A stretch of DNA of 64,000 nt. Source: Bacillota bacterium. GTDB taxonomy: Bacteria > Bacillota > Sulfobacillia > Thermaerobacterales > RSA17. Shown piece by piece: positions 41,413-49,968 of the stretch (positions within the stretch are counted from its first letter, which is position 1; the number at the start of each line of letters is the position of its first letter). The position numbers were made by a program, and so were the translations under genes. Where the stretch lies: NCBI GenBank assembly GCA_017577485.1, contig PKRI01000005.1, forward strand, positions 1-64,000, read 5' to 3'. The notes below the pieces were generated by a model. That model was not told the origin of the DNA. It made no database searches and saw only the letters and a program-made list of their open reading frames with translations.

Positions 41413-42649
41413 CGCCCGCCTCCCTCACCCCGGGCAGCGGCCTCTGCACGACCCCCGCCACCCTGCAGTCGATGATCCCGTCGGCCACCCACAGGTCCAG
41501 CGCGTCCCCGGCCGAAACCGCCGCCACCGACTTCACCACCGCCCCGTCCGTCCGCCGGTGGGCGATGCTGTAGCCGCGGCCCAGCACCGCCAGCGGGCTC
41601 AGGGCGTCCAGGCGCCCGGCGGCGCCGGCCAGGCGTTCCCGCCGCCGTTCGATGCCGCGGATCACGGCGGCCTGCGCGCGGCGCACCAGATCGTCCAGCC
41701 GCTGGCGCTCCTGATACACCCGGTCGAAGGGCCGGCGGAAGACCCGCGACGACGTGATCCGCCGCCAGCGCTCACGGTTCAGGCGCCGCCGGTGGTGCAG
41801 CGCGCCCACCAGACGGCTGGCCAGGCCCGCCACCGTCCCGGCCAGTTCCGCCCGGCTGGGGACCACCAGTTCCGCGGCCGCCGAGGGCGTCGGCGCCCGC
41901 ACGTCGGCGACGAAGTCCGCAATGGTGAAGTCGGTCTCGTGGCCCACCGCCGACACCACCGGCACCGCCGAGGCGGCAATGGCCCGGGCCACGCCTTCGT
42001 CGTTGAAAGCCCACAGATCCTCCAGGGAACCGCCGCCGCGGCCCACGATGATGACGTCTACGCGCCCGTGCTGGTTGAGCAGTTCAATGGCGCGGATCAC
42101 CTGGGGCGGCGCCTCGTCGCCCTGGACCAGCACCGGCGCCACCACCAGCGTGATGTTGGGGAAGCGGCGGCGGGCCACCCGGATGATGTCGCGCAGGGCG
42201 GCGCCGGTGGGCGACGTCACGATGCCCACGCGGCGCGGCAGCCGCGGCAGCGGCCGCTTGCGGGCCGGGTCGAAGAGTCCCTCGGCTTCCAGGCGCGCCT
42301 TCAACTGCTCGAAGGCCACGTGCAGCGCGCCCACGCCCCGGGGCTCCATCACCTGCACGTAAAGCTGGTACTGGCCGTCGCGCTCGTAGACGCTGACCTG
42401 CCCGCGGGCGATGACCTCCATGCCGTTCTCGGGCACAAAGCGCAGCCGCATGTTGGCGCTGCGGAACATGACGCAGCGGATCTGGGCGCGGTCATCCTTG
42501 AGCGTGAAGTACATGTGGCCCGAGGTGTGGTGCTTGAAGTTGGAGATCTCGCCCTGCACCCACACGTCCCGCAGGCCGGGGTCGGACTCCAGCAGGCCCT
42601 TCACATACCGGGTGAGTTCGTGGACGGTGAGGATCCTTGCGTGATCCAT
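41372..42649 (-). CDS. xseA: Exodeoxyribonuclease VII large subunit
   Basis: A 425-residue nuclease subunit with an N-terminal OB fold (about 5-105: LTVHELTRYVKGLLESDPGLRDVWVQGEISNF, SGHMYFTLKD) and the catalytic region VGIVTSPTGAALRDI, VIIVGRGGGSLEDLWAFNDE, ISAVGHETDFTIADFVADVRAPTPSAAAE (here VVSAVGHE). A coiled-coil segment lies about 290-360. The ATG at 42649 has GAGGCGG upstream and overlaps the folD end by 49 bp; the longer open frame is not coding. Confidence 0.94.
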   Translation of the reverse strand: MDHARILTVHELTRYVKGLLESDPGLRDVWVQGEISNFKHHTSGHMYFTLKDDRAQIRCVMFRSANMRLRFVPENGMEVIARGQVSVYERDGQYQLYVQVMEPRGVGALHVAFEQLKARLEAEGLFDPARKRPLPRLPRRVGIVTSPTGAALRDIIRVARRRFPNITLVVAPVLVQGDEAPPQVIRAIELLNQHGRVDVIIVGRGGGSLEDLWAFNDEGVARAIAASAVPVVSAVGHETDFTIADFVADVRAPTPSAAAELVVPSRAELAGTVAGLASRLVGALHHRRRLNRERWRRITSSRVFRRPFDRVYQERQRLDDLVRRAQAAVIRGIERRRERLAGAAGRLDALSPLAVLGRGYSIAHRRTDGAVVKSVAAVSAGDALDLWVADGIIDCRVAGVVQRPLPGVREAGDGRGSHERRRAGA

Positions 42650-43488
42650 CGCGCCGCCTCGCAGGTGTTGTGCAGCAGCATGGCCACCGTCATGGGACCG
42701 ACCCCGCCCGGCACCGGGGTGATCCACCCGGCCACGTCCCGCACCGCCTCGAAGTCCACGTCGCCCACCAGGCGCCCGCCCGGCAGGCGATTGATGCCCA
42801 CGTCGATGACGGCGGCGCCGGGTTTGACGTGCTGGGGACCGATGAGCCCCGGCCGCCCCACGGCCACCACCAGCACGTCGGCCTGGCGGGTGAACGACGC
42901 CAGGTCCGGGGTCTTCGAATGGCAGATGGTGACGGTGGCGTCGTGGGCCAGAAGCAGCGCAGCCATGGGCCGGCCGACGATGGGCGAGCGGCCCACCACC
43001 ACCGCGTGCCGTCCCGCCACCGGGATGTCGTAGGCTTCCAGCAGCCGCAGGATACCCAGCGGCGTGCAGGGCACGAAGCGCGGCCGGCCCTCCAGCAGGC
43101 GCCCGGCGTTGACCGGATGGAAGCCGTCCACGTCCTTGATGGGGGCGATGGCCTCGATCAACTGGCCGTAGTCCAGCCCGGACGGGACCGGCCACTGCAG
43201 CAGGATGCCGTGGACGTCGGGGTCGCTGTTCAACTCGCGGAGCTTGGCCTCCACCGCATCCTGGCGGGCGTCGGCGGGCAGGTGGTGCAGTTCGGCCCGC
43301 AGGCCCGCGCGCTCGCACTCCCGCATCTTGGCGCGGATGTAGACCTGGGACGCCGGGTCGTCGCCCACCAGGACCACGGCCAGTCCCGGGGTGATGCCGG
43401 TGGACGAGCGGAAGTCGGCCACCCGGGCGGCCACCTCCTGGCGGACGCGGTCGGCCAGCGCCCGGCCGTCAAGGATCTGGGCGGCCAT
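42601..43488 (-). CDS. folD: Methylenetetrahydrofolate dehydrogenase/cyclohydrolase
   Basis: A 295-residue bifunctional folate enzyme. PGLAVVLVGDDPASQVYIRAKMREC carries the family start and substrate Tyr/Lys region, and ILLQWPVPSGLD, KDVDGFHP and VVVGRSPIVGRPMAALL form the NADP-binding region. It interconverts 5,10-methylene-, methenyl- and 10-formyl-tetrahydrofolate. The ATG at 43488 has AAGGAG 9 nt upstream and overlaps nusB by 20 bp. Confidence 0.95.
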   Translation of the reverse strand: MAAQILDGRALADRVRQEVAARVADFRSSTGITPGLAVVLVGDDPASQVYIRAKMRECERAGLRAELHHLPADARQDAVEAKLRELNSDPDVHGILLQWPVPSGLDYGQLIEAIAPIKDVDGFHPVNAGRLLEGRPRFVPCTPLGILRLLEAYDIPVAGRHAVVVGRSPIVGRPMAALLLAHDATVTICHSKTPDLASFTRQADVLVVAVGRPGLIGPQHVKPGAAVIDVGINRLPGGRLVGDVDFEAVRDVAGWITPVPGGVGPMTVAMLLHNTCEAARWITQGSSPSTNSPGM

Positions 43489-43939
43489 GGGACTCAACTC
43501 CTTCGCTGGTTCCGGCATCCCCGGCGGTTACAGGCTCCCTGACCCTCCGGCGGGCCAGCTCGCCCAGGATGCCGTTGACGAACCTGGCTGCCTCGGGGTT
43601 GCTGTAGACCTTGGCCAGTTCCACGGCTTCGTTGATGGCCACGTTGACGGGCACGTCGCCGCTGTAGACCAGTTCGGCCACGCCCATGCGCAGGATGTTG
43701 CGGTCCACCACCGCCATCCGCTCCACCCGCCAGCCGATGGCCAGCTGGGCGATGAGGCGGTCGATGGCTGCCCGGTGGTCGCGGACGGTGAAGGCCAGGC
43801 GCCGGGCGAACTCGGCGGCCTCGCCGGAGAGCCCCGCTGCCGCCAGGGATTCGGCCAGCGCTGCGTCCAGGTCTTGTCCAACCAGATCCCATTGGTAGAG
43901 GGCGGCCAGTACGGCGGCCCTGGCCCGGCGGCGGTGCAT
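43469..43939 (-). CDS. nusB: Transcription antitermination factor NusB
   Basis: A 156-residue all-helical protein: RRARAAVLAALYQWDL at the N-terminus, WRVERMAVVDRNILRMGVAELVY and PVNVAINEAVELAKVYSNPEAARFVNGILGEL at the C-terminus, the RNA/S10-binding surface. It binds boxA RNA in rRNA antitermination. The C-terminal 20 residues are an extra polar tail that overlaps folD. Confidence 0.94.
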   Translation of the reverse strand: MHRRRARAAVLAALYQWDLVGQDLDAALAESLAAAGLSGEAAEFARRLAFTVRDHRAAIDRLIAQLAIGWRVERMAVVDRNILRMGVAELVYSGDVPVNVAINEAVELAKVYSNPEAARFVNGILGELARRRVREPVTAGDAGTSEGVESHGRPDP

Positions 43940-43955
43940 GGCGTTCCCTCCGGGA

Positions 43956-44198
43956 TCAGCGTCGGGTGCGGGCCCTGATCCGTTCCCACCATTCGGAAGC
44001 GTCCAGGGTTCCGTCGTCGAGGCGGGCGCCCAGGCTGTAGCCTATCCAGGTGGTGGCGGCGATGAACAGGGTCCAGAACAACCCGACCCATTTTACCAGC
44101 ACGCCGAAGATCAGGCCCAGGGCCGCGCCGGTGATCTTGCCGGCGTGCCGGGGCCACACGTCCTCCCAGAGGGCCTTCAGGTCCTCTCGCCGGTCCAT
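43956..44198 (-). CDS. DUF2273 small membrane protein
   Basis: An 80-residue protein with two hydrophobic segments (about 22-36 and 40-56: ITGAALGLIFGVLVKWVGLFWTLFIAATTWIGYSLG) and a basic tail. DUF2273 proteins commonly sit beside Asp23/Gls24 and AmaP genes as part of the membrane-anchored envelope-stress module, as here. Molecular function is not known. It is 16 bp upstream of nusB. Confidence 0.85.
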   Translation of the reverse strand: MDRREDLKALWEDVWPRHAGKITGAALGLIFGVLVKWVGLFWTLFIAATTWIGYSLGARLDDGTLDASEWWERIRARTRR

Positions 44199-44222
44199 GG
44201 CCTCATCCCGCTCCCGGCGGCG

Positions 44223-44765
44223 TTAATCCAGCCGGCGCCTGCGCCCTTCGGCGCCGATGTCGGCCACGGTCACCGCCACCTGCTCGACCTCGACGCCGAC
44301 CACCTGCCGCACCTGCTGCTGGACCACCCGCTGCATCTCGGCAGTGAGGTGGGGGACGGCGGCGCTGCCGGCCACCGCGGCCCGGATGCGGATGCGCACC
44401 CCGCTGTCGCCGGCCTCGACCCGGGCCGTCAGGTCGCGCACGCCCTCGACCTGCCGGCCCACCCGGTTCACCAGGTTCTCCACGGCGGTCAGGGCGATGG
44501 CCACCTGGCCCAGTTCGGTCTCACGCACCAGGGTCTGGCCCGGTCCCCGCCGGCGGAACACCAGGCCCAGCAGCCGCACGCTGGAGACAAAGAACAGCGC
44601 TGCCAGGATCCCCGTGGCCCACCGGCCCTCGGGCACCCGCAGCGCCTCGTTGACGAACCGTTCCAGCGGCACCTGCCAGCCCAGCGCCGCCAGGACCACC
44701 AGCGCCGACACCGCGGCCAGGCAGATCGTGTAGACGGCCAGGATGATCTGGTCGAACACGCCCAT
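44223..44765 (-). CDS. amaP: AmaP, Asp23 membrane anchor protein
   Basis: A 180-residue protein with two N-terminal membrane helices (about 7-30 and 50-68) and a cytoplasmic domain related to Asp23 itself (LGQVAIALTAVENLVNRVGRQVEGVRDL, VGVEVEQVAVTVADI). It anchors Asp23 under the membrane in Staphylococcus. It sits between Asp23 and DUF2273 genes, so the three form one module. Confidence 0.86.
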   Translation of the reverse strand: MGVFDQIILAVYTICLAAVSALVVLAALGWQVPLERFVNEALRVPEGRWATGILAALFFVSSVRLLGLVFRRRGPGQTLVRETELGQVAIALTAVENLVNRVGRQVEGVRDLTARVEAGDSGVRIRIRAAVAGSAAVPHLTAEMQRVVQQQVRQVVGVEVEQVAVTVADIGAEGRRRRLD

Positions 44766-44800
44766 GCCGCGCTTCCCCCCATCGCACCGGCGGCACGTCC

Positions 44801-45373
44801 TCAGCGCACCCGTGTCTCATGTCCCTTTTCTTCGCTGGGAAACGCCACCCCTTGAATATGAATGTTCACGCTGACCACTTCGAGCCCGGTCATGCTCTCG
44901 ACGGCCCGCTTGACGTTCTCCTGGACCCGCTGGGCCACCCGCGGGATCCGCACCCCGTACTCGACGATGATGTAGAGGTCGATGGCCGCCTCGCGCTCGC
45001 CCACCTCGACGCGGACGCCCTTGGCCAGGTTGCGGCGCCCCAGCATCTCGGTGATGCCGCCCACCAGGCCGCCCGCCATGCCCACGACGCCTTCCACCTC
45101 GGTGGCGGCGATCCCGGCGATGACCCCCACCACCTCGTCGCTGATGCGCACGTGGCCCACGTCGCCGGATGCGTCGAAGCCCGGCAGCGGGACCTCCCGG
45201 GGCGGGGCCTCCTCCACGGCGGCGGCTTCGCCGGCCACGTCGCCCTCGGCCCCGGCGGCCGACGCCCCGAGAACATCGGCCTCGGCCTCGCCGGCAGCCG
45301 CGGGCACGTCGCCCTGGGCCCCGCCGGACGCGTCACCGCCCGGCAGACGGTCGCGCTCTTCGCTCAAGGCCAT
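44801..45373 (-). CDS. Asp23/Gls24-family envelope stress protein
   Basis: About 190 residues. The C-terminal half (about 72-185: GHVRISDEVVGVIAGIAATEVEGVVGMAGG, IVEYGVRIPRVAQRVQENVKRAVESMTGLEVVSVNIHIQGV) is a complete Asp23 domain. The first 70 residues are an acidic, Ala/Gly-rich extension. The start is uncertain: ATG at 45373 sits immediately after GAGGTG, while TTG at 45367 has that site at a better 6-nt spacing. It lies just after spoIIIAH, where many Firmicutes have accB-accC before this gene. Confidence 0.88.
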   Translation of the reverse strand: MALSEERDRLPGGDASGGAQGDVPAAAGEAEADVLGASAAGAEGDVAGEAAAVEEAPPREVPLPGFDASGDVGHVRISDEVVGVIAGIAATEVEGVVGMAGGLVGGITEMLGRRNLAKGVRVEVGEREAAIDLYIIVEYGVRIPRVAQRVQENVKRAVESMTGLEVVSVNIHIQGVAFPSEEKGHETRVR

Positions 45374-45409
45374 CACCTCGTCAGGCGAGCAGTCACCCTA
45401 TTATATAAG

Positions 45410-46042
45410 TCACGGGCCGGGACGGGCCATGACGCTGATGGACGACACCGGCACCGAAGCCACCCGGTGCACCGCGTCGGCCACCTGCGCCACCTGGGCT
45501 TCGGTCAACTGGGCGGCGTTGACGATGACCACCGCCGCCTCGTCGTAGAGGTACACCAGCACCTCCTCGAATCCCCGGGCGCGGATCAGGCTCTCGATCT
45601 CGGCTTCCTGGCTGATGCGCCGGCTGAGGGTCACCAGTTCCTCCTCGGCCCGCCGTCGGGTCTCCTCGTTGACCTCCGGGTTGGCGACCAGGCCCTCCAG
45701 GAGCTCGATGCGGCGGCTGCGGGCCTGCTCCCGCTCGATGCGGGCGTCCACGAAGAAGGCCGGGTCCTGGACGCTGCGCACGTCGGTGGACAAGGCGGGG
45801 GATGTGTCGCCTCCGGCCGCCTCTTCCCCGGTCCCGCCGGGCGCAGCCTCTCCCGCCGTGCCGCCCGCCGCCTCGCCGTCGCCGGGCACCACCACCACCG
45901 TCTCCGGGTCCCAGAAGTTGTCCAGCAGGGTCTGCTGCTGCCAGTCGGTCCACTGGGTGACGACGTAGGCCACCAGCGCCGCCACCAGGGCCAGGAACAG
46001 GATCAACCGCAGGGGGGACCTGCGCGACATCACCATGGTCAA
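45410..46042 (-). CDS. spoIIIAH: Stage III sporulation protein AH
   Basis: A 210-residue protein with one N-terminal membrane helix (about 11-28) and an extracytoplasmic domain with the YscJ-like fold (about 95-205: FFVDARIEREQARSRRIELLEGLVAN, VNAAQLTEAQVAQVADAVHRV). In the mother cell it pairs with forespore SpoIIQ to form the channel across the two membranes. The TTG start overlaps the spoIIIAG stop by 4 bp and has AAAGGA 6 nt upstream; ATGs at 46036 and 46030 are alternatives. Confidence 0.93.
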   Translation of the reverse strand: MTMVMSRRSPLRLILFLALVAALVAYVVTQWTDWQQQTLLDNFWDPETVVVVPGDGEAAGGTAGEAAPGGTGEEAAGGDTSPALSTDVRSVQDPAFFVDARIEREQARSRRIELLEGLVANPEVNEETRRRAEEELVTLSRRISQEAEIESLIRARGFEEVLVYLYDEAAVVIVNAAQLTEAQVAQVADAVHRVASVPVSSISVMARPGP

Positions 46043-46701
46043 CCGTCATCCTTTCCGCTGAGGACTTGCACGCGGTGGGCGGGCACCCCCAGGACCGCTT
46101 CCACCGCCCTCTGCAGCCGCATCCGGACCAGGGGGTCCCCCGCCCCCTCGGCCACCACCAGCACGCCCCGGATCTGACCGGCCCGGACCGAGATCACCGG
46201 CGGGTCGCCGCCGCCGGCGGCGGCGGTGGCCAGCTGGGAGCGGCTGGTGGTCTCCTCCACCTCCCGCTGCCCGCCCTGGGCGTCGACCTCGCGGCTGAGC
46301 CGCCGGGTGTCGTCGCTTTCGCGGGCAAAGACCCGCTCGGCACCAGCAACCACCGTCACCCAGGCGTGGACCCGGCCGGCGCCCTCGACCCGCGACAGCA
46401 CCTCCGCCAGGCGCGCCGACAGGGCCGCTTCCAGTTGAGCCAGGTCGGCGTAGGCGTCCGGCAGCGGCGCGCCGCTGAGGACGGCGCCGGGCGGCGGGGT
46501 GTCGGTCGTGGTGCCGGCCCCGGGCTTGACGCCGGCGCCGTCCAGGAACTGGGCCGCCATCAGCAGCGCCACTCCCAGCAGCCCCGCCGCGACGATCCAC
46601 ACCAGGCGCCGGCGCTCGGCCGGCGACAGCCGCTGCAGGGCCGGCAGCAGGCCCGCCAGGCCCGCCGGGCCCGCACTGCCCGGCCCGCGGCGTTCGGTCA
46701 C
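46039..46701 (-). CDS. spoIIIAG: Stage III sporulation protein AG
   Basis: A 220-residue protein with one membrane helix (about 33-50) and an extracytoplasmic ring-forming domain (LEAALSARLAEVLSRVEGAGRVHAWVTV, VRMRLQRAVEAVLGVPAHRVQVL). It forms the large ring of the mother-cell side of the feeding-tube channel. The GTG start overlaps the spoIIIAF stop (GTGA). Confidence 0.93.
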   Translation of the reverse strand: MTERRGPGSAGPAGLAGLLPALQRLSPAERRRLVWIVAAGLLGVALLMAAQFLDGAGVKPGAGTTTDTPPPGAVLSGAPLPDAYADLAQLEAALSARLAEVLSRVEGAGRVHAWVTVVAGAERVFARESDDTRRLSREVDAQGGQREVEETTSRSQLATAAAGGGDPPVISVRAGQIRGVLVVAEGAGDPLVRMRLQRAVEAVLGVPAHRVQVLSGKDDG

Positions 46702-47450
46702 GGTCCCACCTCCTCGGCCGTCACGGTCACCTGGCCGGGGTCGATGCCCAGAACGCCGGCCACCCAGGCGCGGATGCGGTCAGCCGCTGAGGCGCCGCCC
46801 GCGGTCGCGGCGCCGCCCTCCGTACCCTCGCCCGGCTGCACCGCTGCGGGCACCGGCGCCGGGTCCTGCCCCGGGGCCTCCCCGGGCGTTCCGGCCGCGG
46901 CGGGAACCCGCACCCGGATCGGCTCCACCTGCACCGGCGCGGGACCGGCGGCGCTGATGGCGGCGGTGCCGCTGCCGGTCCGGGCGTCCCCCGCCGCCGC
47001 GCCGGTCACGCGCACCACCACCCGCTCCAGGGGCGGCGGGTCCCAGCCGGCGCCGGCCCCGGAGGCGGGGTCCGCGGCCAGTTCCACGGCCACTTCCGCC
47101 TGGATCCCGAGGTCCCGCGCCAGGCCCTGGCGAACCGCCGCCGCCACCCGCCCGGCGAACTCCTCCCGGACTGCCTGCCGCCAGCGAGCCTCGCCCGGGC
47201 CCCGGAGCTCGGCGCCGGGCGTGCCGGTCAGGCCCTGCTCCAGCCACACCTCGGCGGCGGCGATGTCGGCCTGGAGGTCGGCGCCCAGCCAGTCCAGCAC
47301 CGGCTGCAGCACCGTCACCAGCACCACGAGGCCCACCACCACGTCCACGTACCGGCGGAGGCTGCCCGAGGGCAGGGCCAGGTCCACCACGGCGGCGGCC
47401 ACCAGCACCACCACCACCCGCCCCACCCAGGCGGCCAGCGCAGCCGTCAC
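46698..47450 (-). CDS. spoIIIAF: Stage III sporulation protein AF
   Basis: A 250-residue protein with two N-terminal hydrophobic helices (about 8-25 and 33-50) and an extracytoplasmic domain with a long Pro/Gly/Ala-rich stretch (about 178-220) before the conserved C-terminal VTVTAEEVG. The GTG at 47450 overlaps the spoIIIAE stop by 4 bp; a longer open frame upstream is not coding. Sequence conservation of SpoIIIAF is low in general, and position in the operon is the strongest evidence. Confidence 0.88.
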   Translation of the reverse strand: MTAALAAWVGRVVVVLVAAAVVDLALPSGSLRRYVDVVVGLVVLVTVLQPVLDWLGADLQADIAAAEVWLEQGLTGTPGAELRGPGEARWRQAVREEFAGRVAAAVRQGLARDLGIQAEVAVELAADPASGAGAGWDPPPLERVVVRVTGAAAGDARTGSGTAAISAAGPAPVQVEPIRVRVPAAAGTPGEAPGQDPAPVPAAVQPGEGTEGGAATAGGASAADRIRAWVAGVLGIDPGQVTVTAEEVGP

Positions 47451-48703
47451 CGCAGCATCACGGCGGCGTTGCCGACCCCCACCAGCACCGCCAGGGCCAG
47501 GAAGAACATCAGGGCCACGGCGCCGGCCGTCACCCCGGCCAGGACCAGGCCGTCGCTCATGGCCGCCAGGGCCTGCACGAAGGAGCCGTCGGCCACCGGC
47601 TGCACCAGCGCCGCCGCCAGCCGGAACACCAGCACCAGGGCCAGGACCTTGAGCAGCGGCACCGCCGCCACGGCCCCCACCGCCACCAGGCCGAAGATCC
47701 CCAGGGCGTTCTTGAGCAGCAGGGAAGAGCCGATGACCAGCTCCACCGCATCGGCGAACATGCCGCCCAGGACGGGGATGAAGGTGCCGGCGCCGAACTT
47801 GGCGGTCCGCAGCAGGACGCCGTCGGCCACACCCGCCGCGGCCCCCTGAACGCTCATGACGCCCAGGAACACCACGAAGGCCAGGCTCAGCAGGACCACG
47901 CCCGCCTGCCGCACCAGCGCCGCCAGCCGCTCGATGCGTATGCGGCCGGGCAGGTGGTTGACCACCTGCAGGACGGTCCCCGTGAAGATCAGGGGCAGCA
48001 CCCACTGGGACGCCACCATGCCGACGCCGTTGACCATGACCACGGAGACGGGGCTGAGCAGGCCGGCCGACACGAAGGCGCCGGTGCCGGCCATGAGCGT
48101 GACCAGGGTCGGCAGCATGGCCAGCATGAAGTCCACCAGGTCGTTGATGACGCCGGCCGCGGTGGCGAAGGCGTCCCGCAGCGCCACCAGGCCCAGGGCC
48201 ACCATGGCCAGGAAGACGGCGGCGTTGGCGGCGGCAGCCACGGCCTCGCCGGCGAAGGCGGTCTGCAGCAGCCTGAGCACCGCCATCAGCACCGCCAGCA
48301 GCACCAGCTGCCCCAGCAGGGCGGCGTTGTCGACCACCGCGCCCAGGAAGACCCTGGCGGCGGCCGCCGCCAGTTCACCGGCCTCCAGGGGCAGCCCCTC
48401 GCCCCGGATGACGGACCGGATCAACTCGGGCCCCAGGGCCGGCAGGTCCTGGCCCGCGCGCTCCTGCAGCCGCCGCACCACCTGGAACATCTCGGCGGTG
48501 TCCAGGTCCTGGTACTGTTCCTGGGCCAGGCGGCGGACCTCGTCGGCCAGCCCGGCCCACGACGCGCCGGCGCCTGGGAGCACCGGAGCCGGCGCTTGGG
48601 CCCGCGCCTGGCGGGGAAGCGCGCAGACCATGGCTGCCGGGCAGCCCGGGACCCCGGCCAGAACCAGCGCCGCCGCCAGCACGACCACGGCGCCCCGCCT
48701 CAT
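47447..48703 (-). CDS. spoIIIAE: Stage III sporulation protein AE
   Basis: A 418-residue polytopic membrane protein with an N-terminal signal-like segment, an extracytoplasmic helical section and at least seven hydrophobic helices. SpoIIIAE hallmarks include ALRDAFATAAGVINDLVDFMLAMLPTLVTLMA and KFGAGTFIPVLGGMFADAVELVIG. It is thought to form part of the export apparatus base in the mother-cell membrane. The ATG at 48703 overlaps the spoIIIAD stop (ATGA). Confidence 0.93.
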   Translation of the reverse strand: MRRGAVVVLAAALVLAGVPGCPAAMVCALPRQARAQAPAPVLPGAGASWAGLADEVRRLAQEQYQDLDTAEMFQVVRRLQERAGQDLPALGPELIRSVIRGEGLPLEAGELAAAAARVFLGAVVDNAALLGQLVLLAVLMAVLRLLQTAFAGEAVAAAANAAVFLAMVALGLVALRDAFATAAGVINDLVDFMLAMLPTLVTLMAGTGAFVSAGLLSPVSVVMVNGVGMVASQWVLPLIFTGTVLQVVNHLPGRIRIERLAALVRQAGVVLLSLAFVVFLGVMSVQGAAAGVADGVLLRTAKFGAGTFIPVLGGMFADAVELVIGSSLLLKNALGIFGLVAVGAVAAVPLLKVLALVLVFRLAAALVQPVADGSFVQALAAMSDGLVLAGVTAGAVALMFFLALAVLVGVGNAAVMLR

Positions 48704-49089
48704 GCCGGCAGCAGCCGCAGCAGGGTTTCCACCACGGCCAGGATGATGGGGACAGCCAGCAGCAGGATGAACACCTTGCCCGCAAGCTCGACCTTGGCGG
48801 CCAGGGCCCCCTCCCCCGCGTCGCGGCAGACCTGGGCGCCGAACTCGGCCAGATAGGCGATGCCGATGATCTTCAGCAGGCTGGCGGCGTACCGGGATTC
48901 GATGCGGGCCCGGTCCGCCAGGTCCTGGATCAGGCCCACCACAGCGCCCACGCGGGTCAGCACGAACATCAGCAGGGCCGCCCCCGCCAGCAGGCTCAGG
49001 GGAACAGCCATCTCGGGACGGGCCTGGCGCACCACCACCAGGACCACCGCTGCCAGCAGGGCGACGGCGACGACCTGGACGATCCCCAC
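48700..49089 (-). CDS. spoIIIAD: Stage III sporulation protein AD
   Basis: A 129-residue membrane protein with about four hydrophobic helices. The motif RARIESRYAASLLKIIGIAYLAEFGAQVCRDAGEGALAAKVELAGKVFI is the SpoIIIAD/AC-family signature. SpoIIIAC and AD resemble small export-gate subunits and act in the outer forespore membrane. Confidence 0.95.
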   Translation of the reverse strand: MGIVQVVAVALLAAVVLVVVRQARPEMAVPLSLLAGAALLMFVLTRVGAVVGLIQDLADRARIESRYAASLLKIIGIAYLAEFGAQVCRDAGEGALAAKVELAGKVFILLLAVPIILAVVETLLRLLPA

Positions 49090-49107
49090 GGCGGCTCCCC
49101 CCAGGGG

Positions 49108-49305
49108 TCACTGGAGCTGAAAGATGGTGGTGACGGCCCGGAACAGGTCCCGCAGCGCGTTGACCACCAGCCAGAACACGATGATCACGCCGGCCACGGT
49201 GACGACGTGGCCGTACTCTTCCTTGCCCGCCTGCCGGAGGACGCTGTGGAGCACGGCCACCAGCAGGCCGACCCCGGCGATCTGCAGGATGATCTTGAGC
49301 TCCAA
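49108..49305 (-). CDS. spoIIIAC: Stage III sporulation protein AC
   Basis: A 65-residue protein with two hydrophobic helices (LQIAGVGLLVAVLHSVL and VVTVAGVIIVFWLVVNAL). The TTG at 49305 is chosen because it gives the family's normal length and has GGGGGT upstream; the open frame starting at 49386 adds 27 unrelated residues. It precedes spoIIIAD by 18 bp. Confidence 0.93.
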   Translation of the reverse strand: MELKIILQIAGVGLLVAVLHSVLRQAGKEEYGHVVTVAGVIIVFWLVVNALRDLFRAVTTIFQLQ

Positions 49306-49314
49306 CGGGTTACC

Positions 49315-49362
49315 CCCGTCCTGCGGGCTGCGCCCGTCCCTCGGATCAGCCCGTCCTGCGGG
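49315..49362. repeat. Repeated 13-mer in the spoIIIAB-spoIIIAC gap
   Basis: CCCGTCCTGCGGG occurs at 49315-49327 and again at 49350-49362, and a partial copy lies between them. Each copy is itself a small hairpin. They fill part of a 135-bp gap, the only large gap in an otherwise overlapping operon. Confidence 0.6.
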
Positions 49363-49440
49363 TGGCGCCGGTCCGGGTTCGTCCACCCGGCCGGCAGCTG
49401 CCGTGCGCCGTCCTCCCGCGGCCGGCGGCCGGCGGCACCC

Positions 49441-49968
49441 CTACAGCAGCGCCACCGCCAGCAGCGCCCCGCCCAGGGTCCCCAGGTAGACCGCCACCCG
49501 GCTGCGGTCTTCCCAGCCCTGGCGGGCACGGCGCTCGGCGGCATCCAGGCGGGCCGCCGCCAGCTGCAGGTGGCGGCGCTGATCCTGCCGGTCGGACCGT
49601 CCGAGACAGGCTCCCAGGCCGGCCAGGATGTCCCAGTCCTCGGCGTTCAGGGCCAGGAGCGGCGCCGCTTCGTCCAGCGCCCGCCGCCAGGCCTCGGCGC
49701 CGGTGATGCCCCGGCCGCCGGCCAGGGCCCCGCGGGCCGCGTCGAACAGGGCGGCCACCGGGTACCCCACCGCCGCCCCTGCCCGGGCCAGGGCCTCGGG
49801 CAGGGGGGTCAGGCCCACGTCGATCTCGGTCAGCAGCACCTGGACGGCGGTCCGCAGGGCCGCCAGTTCCTGGGGACGCCTCCGGTGACGCTGGGCAGCC
49901 GCCGCCCCCAGGGCCCAGCCGGCGCCCACCAGCAGGACCGCGCCGGCCAGGCGCAGCCAGGCGCTCAC
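49441..49968 (-). CDS. spoIIIAB: Stage III sporulation protein AB
   Basis: A 175-residue protein with an N-terminal membrane helix (about 4-24), a helical cytoplasmic domain related to GspF-like proteins (ELAALRTAVQVLLTEIDVGLTPLPEALARAG, LGACLGRSDRQDQRRHLQLA) and a C-terminal helix (YLGTLGGALLAVALL). The GTG at 49968 overlaps the spoIIIAA stop by 4 bp. Confidence 0.93.
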   Translation of the reverse strand: MSAWLRLAGAVLLVGAGWALGAAAAQRHRRRPQELAALRTAVQVLLTEIDVGLTPLPEALARAGAAVGYPVAALFDAARGALAGGRGITGAEAWRRALDEAAPLLALNAEDWDILAGLGACLGRSDRQDQRRHLQLAAARLDAAERRARQGWEDRSRVAVYLGTLGGALLAVALL

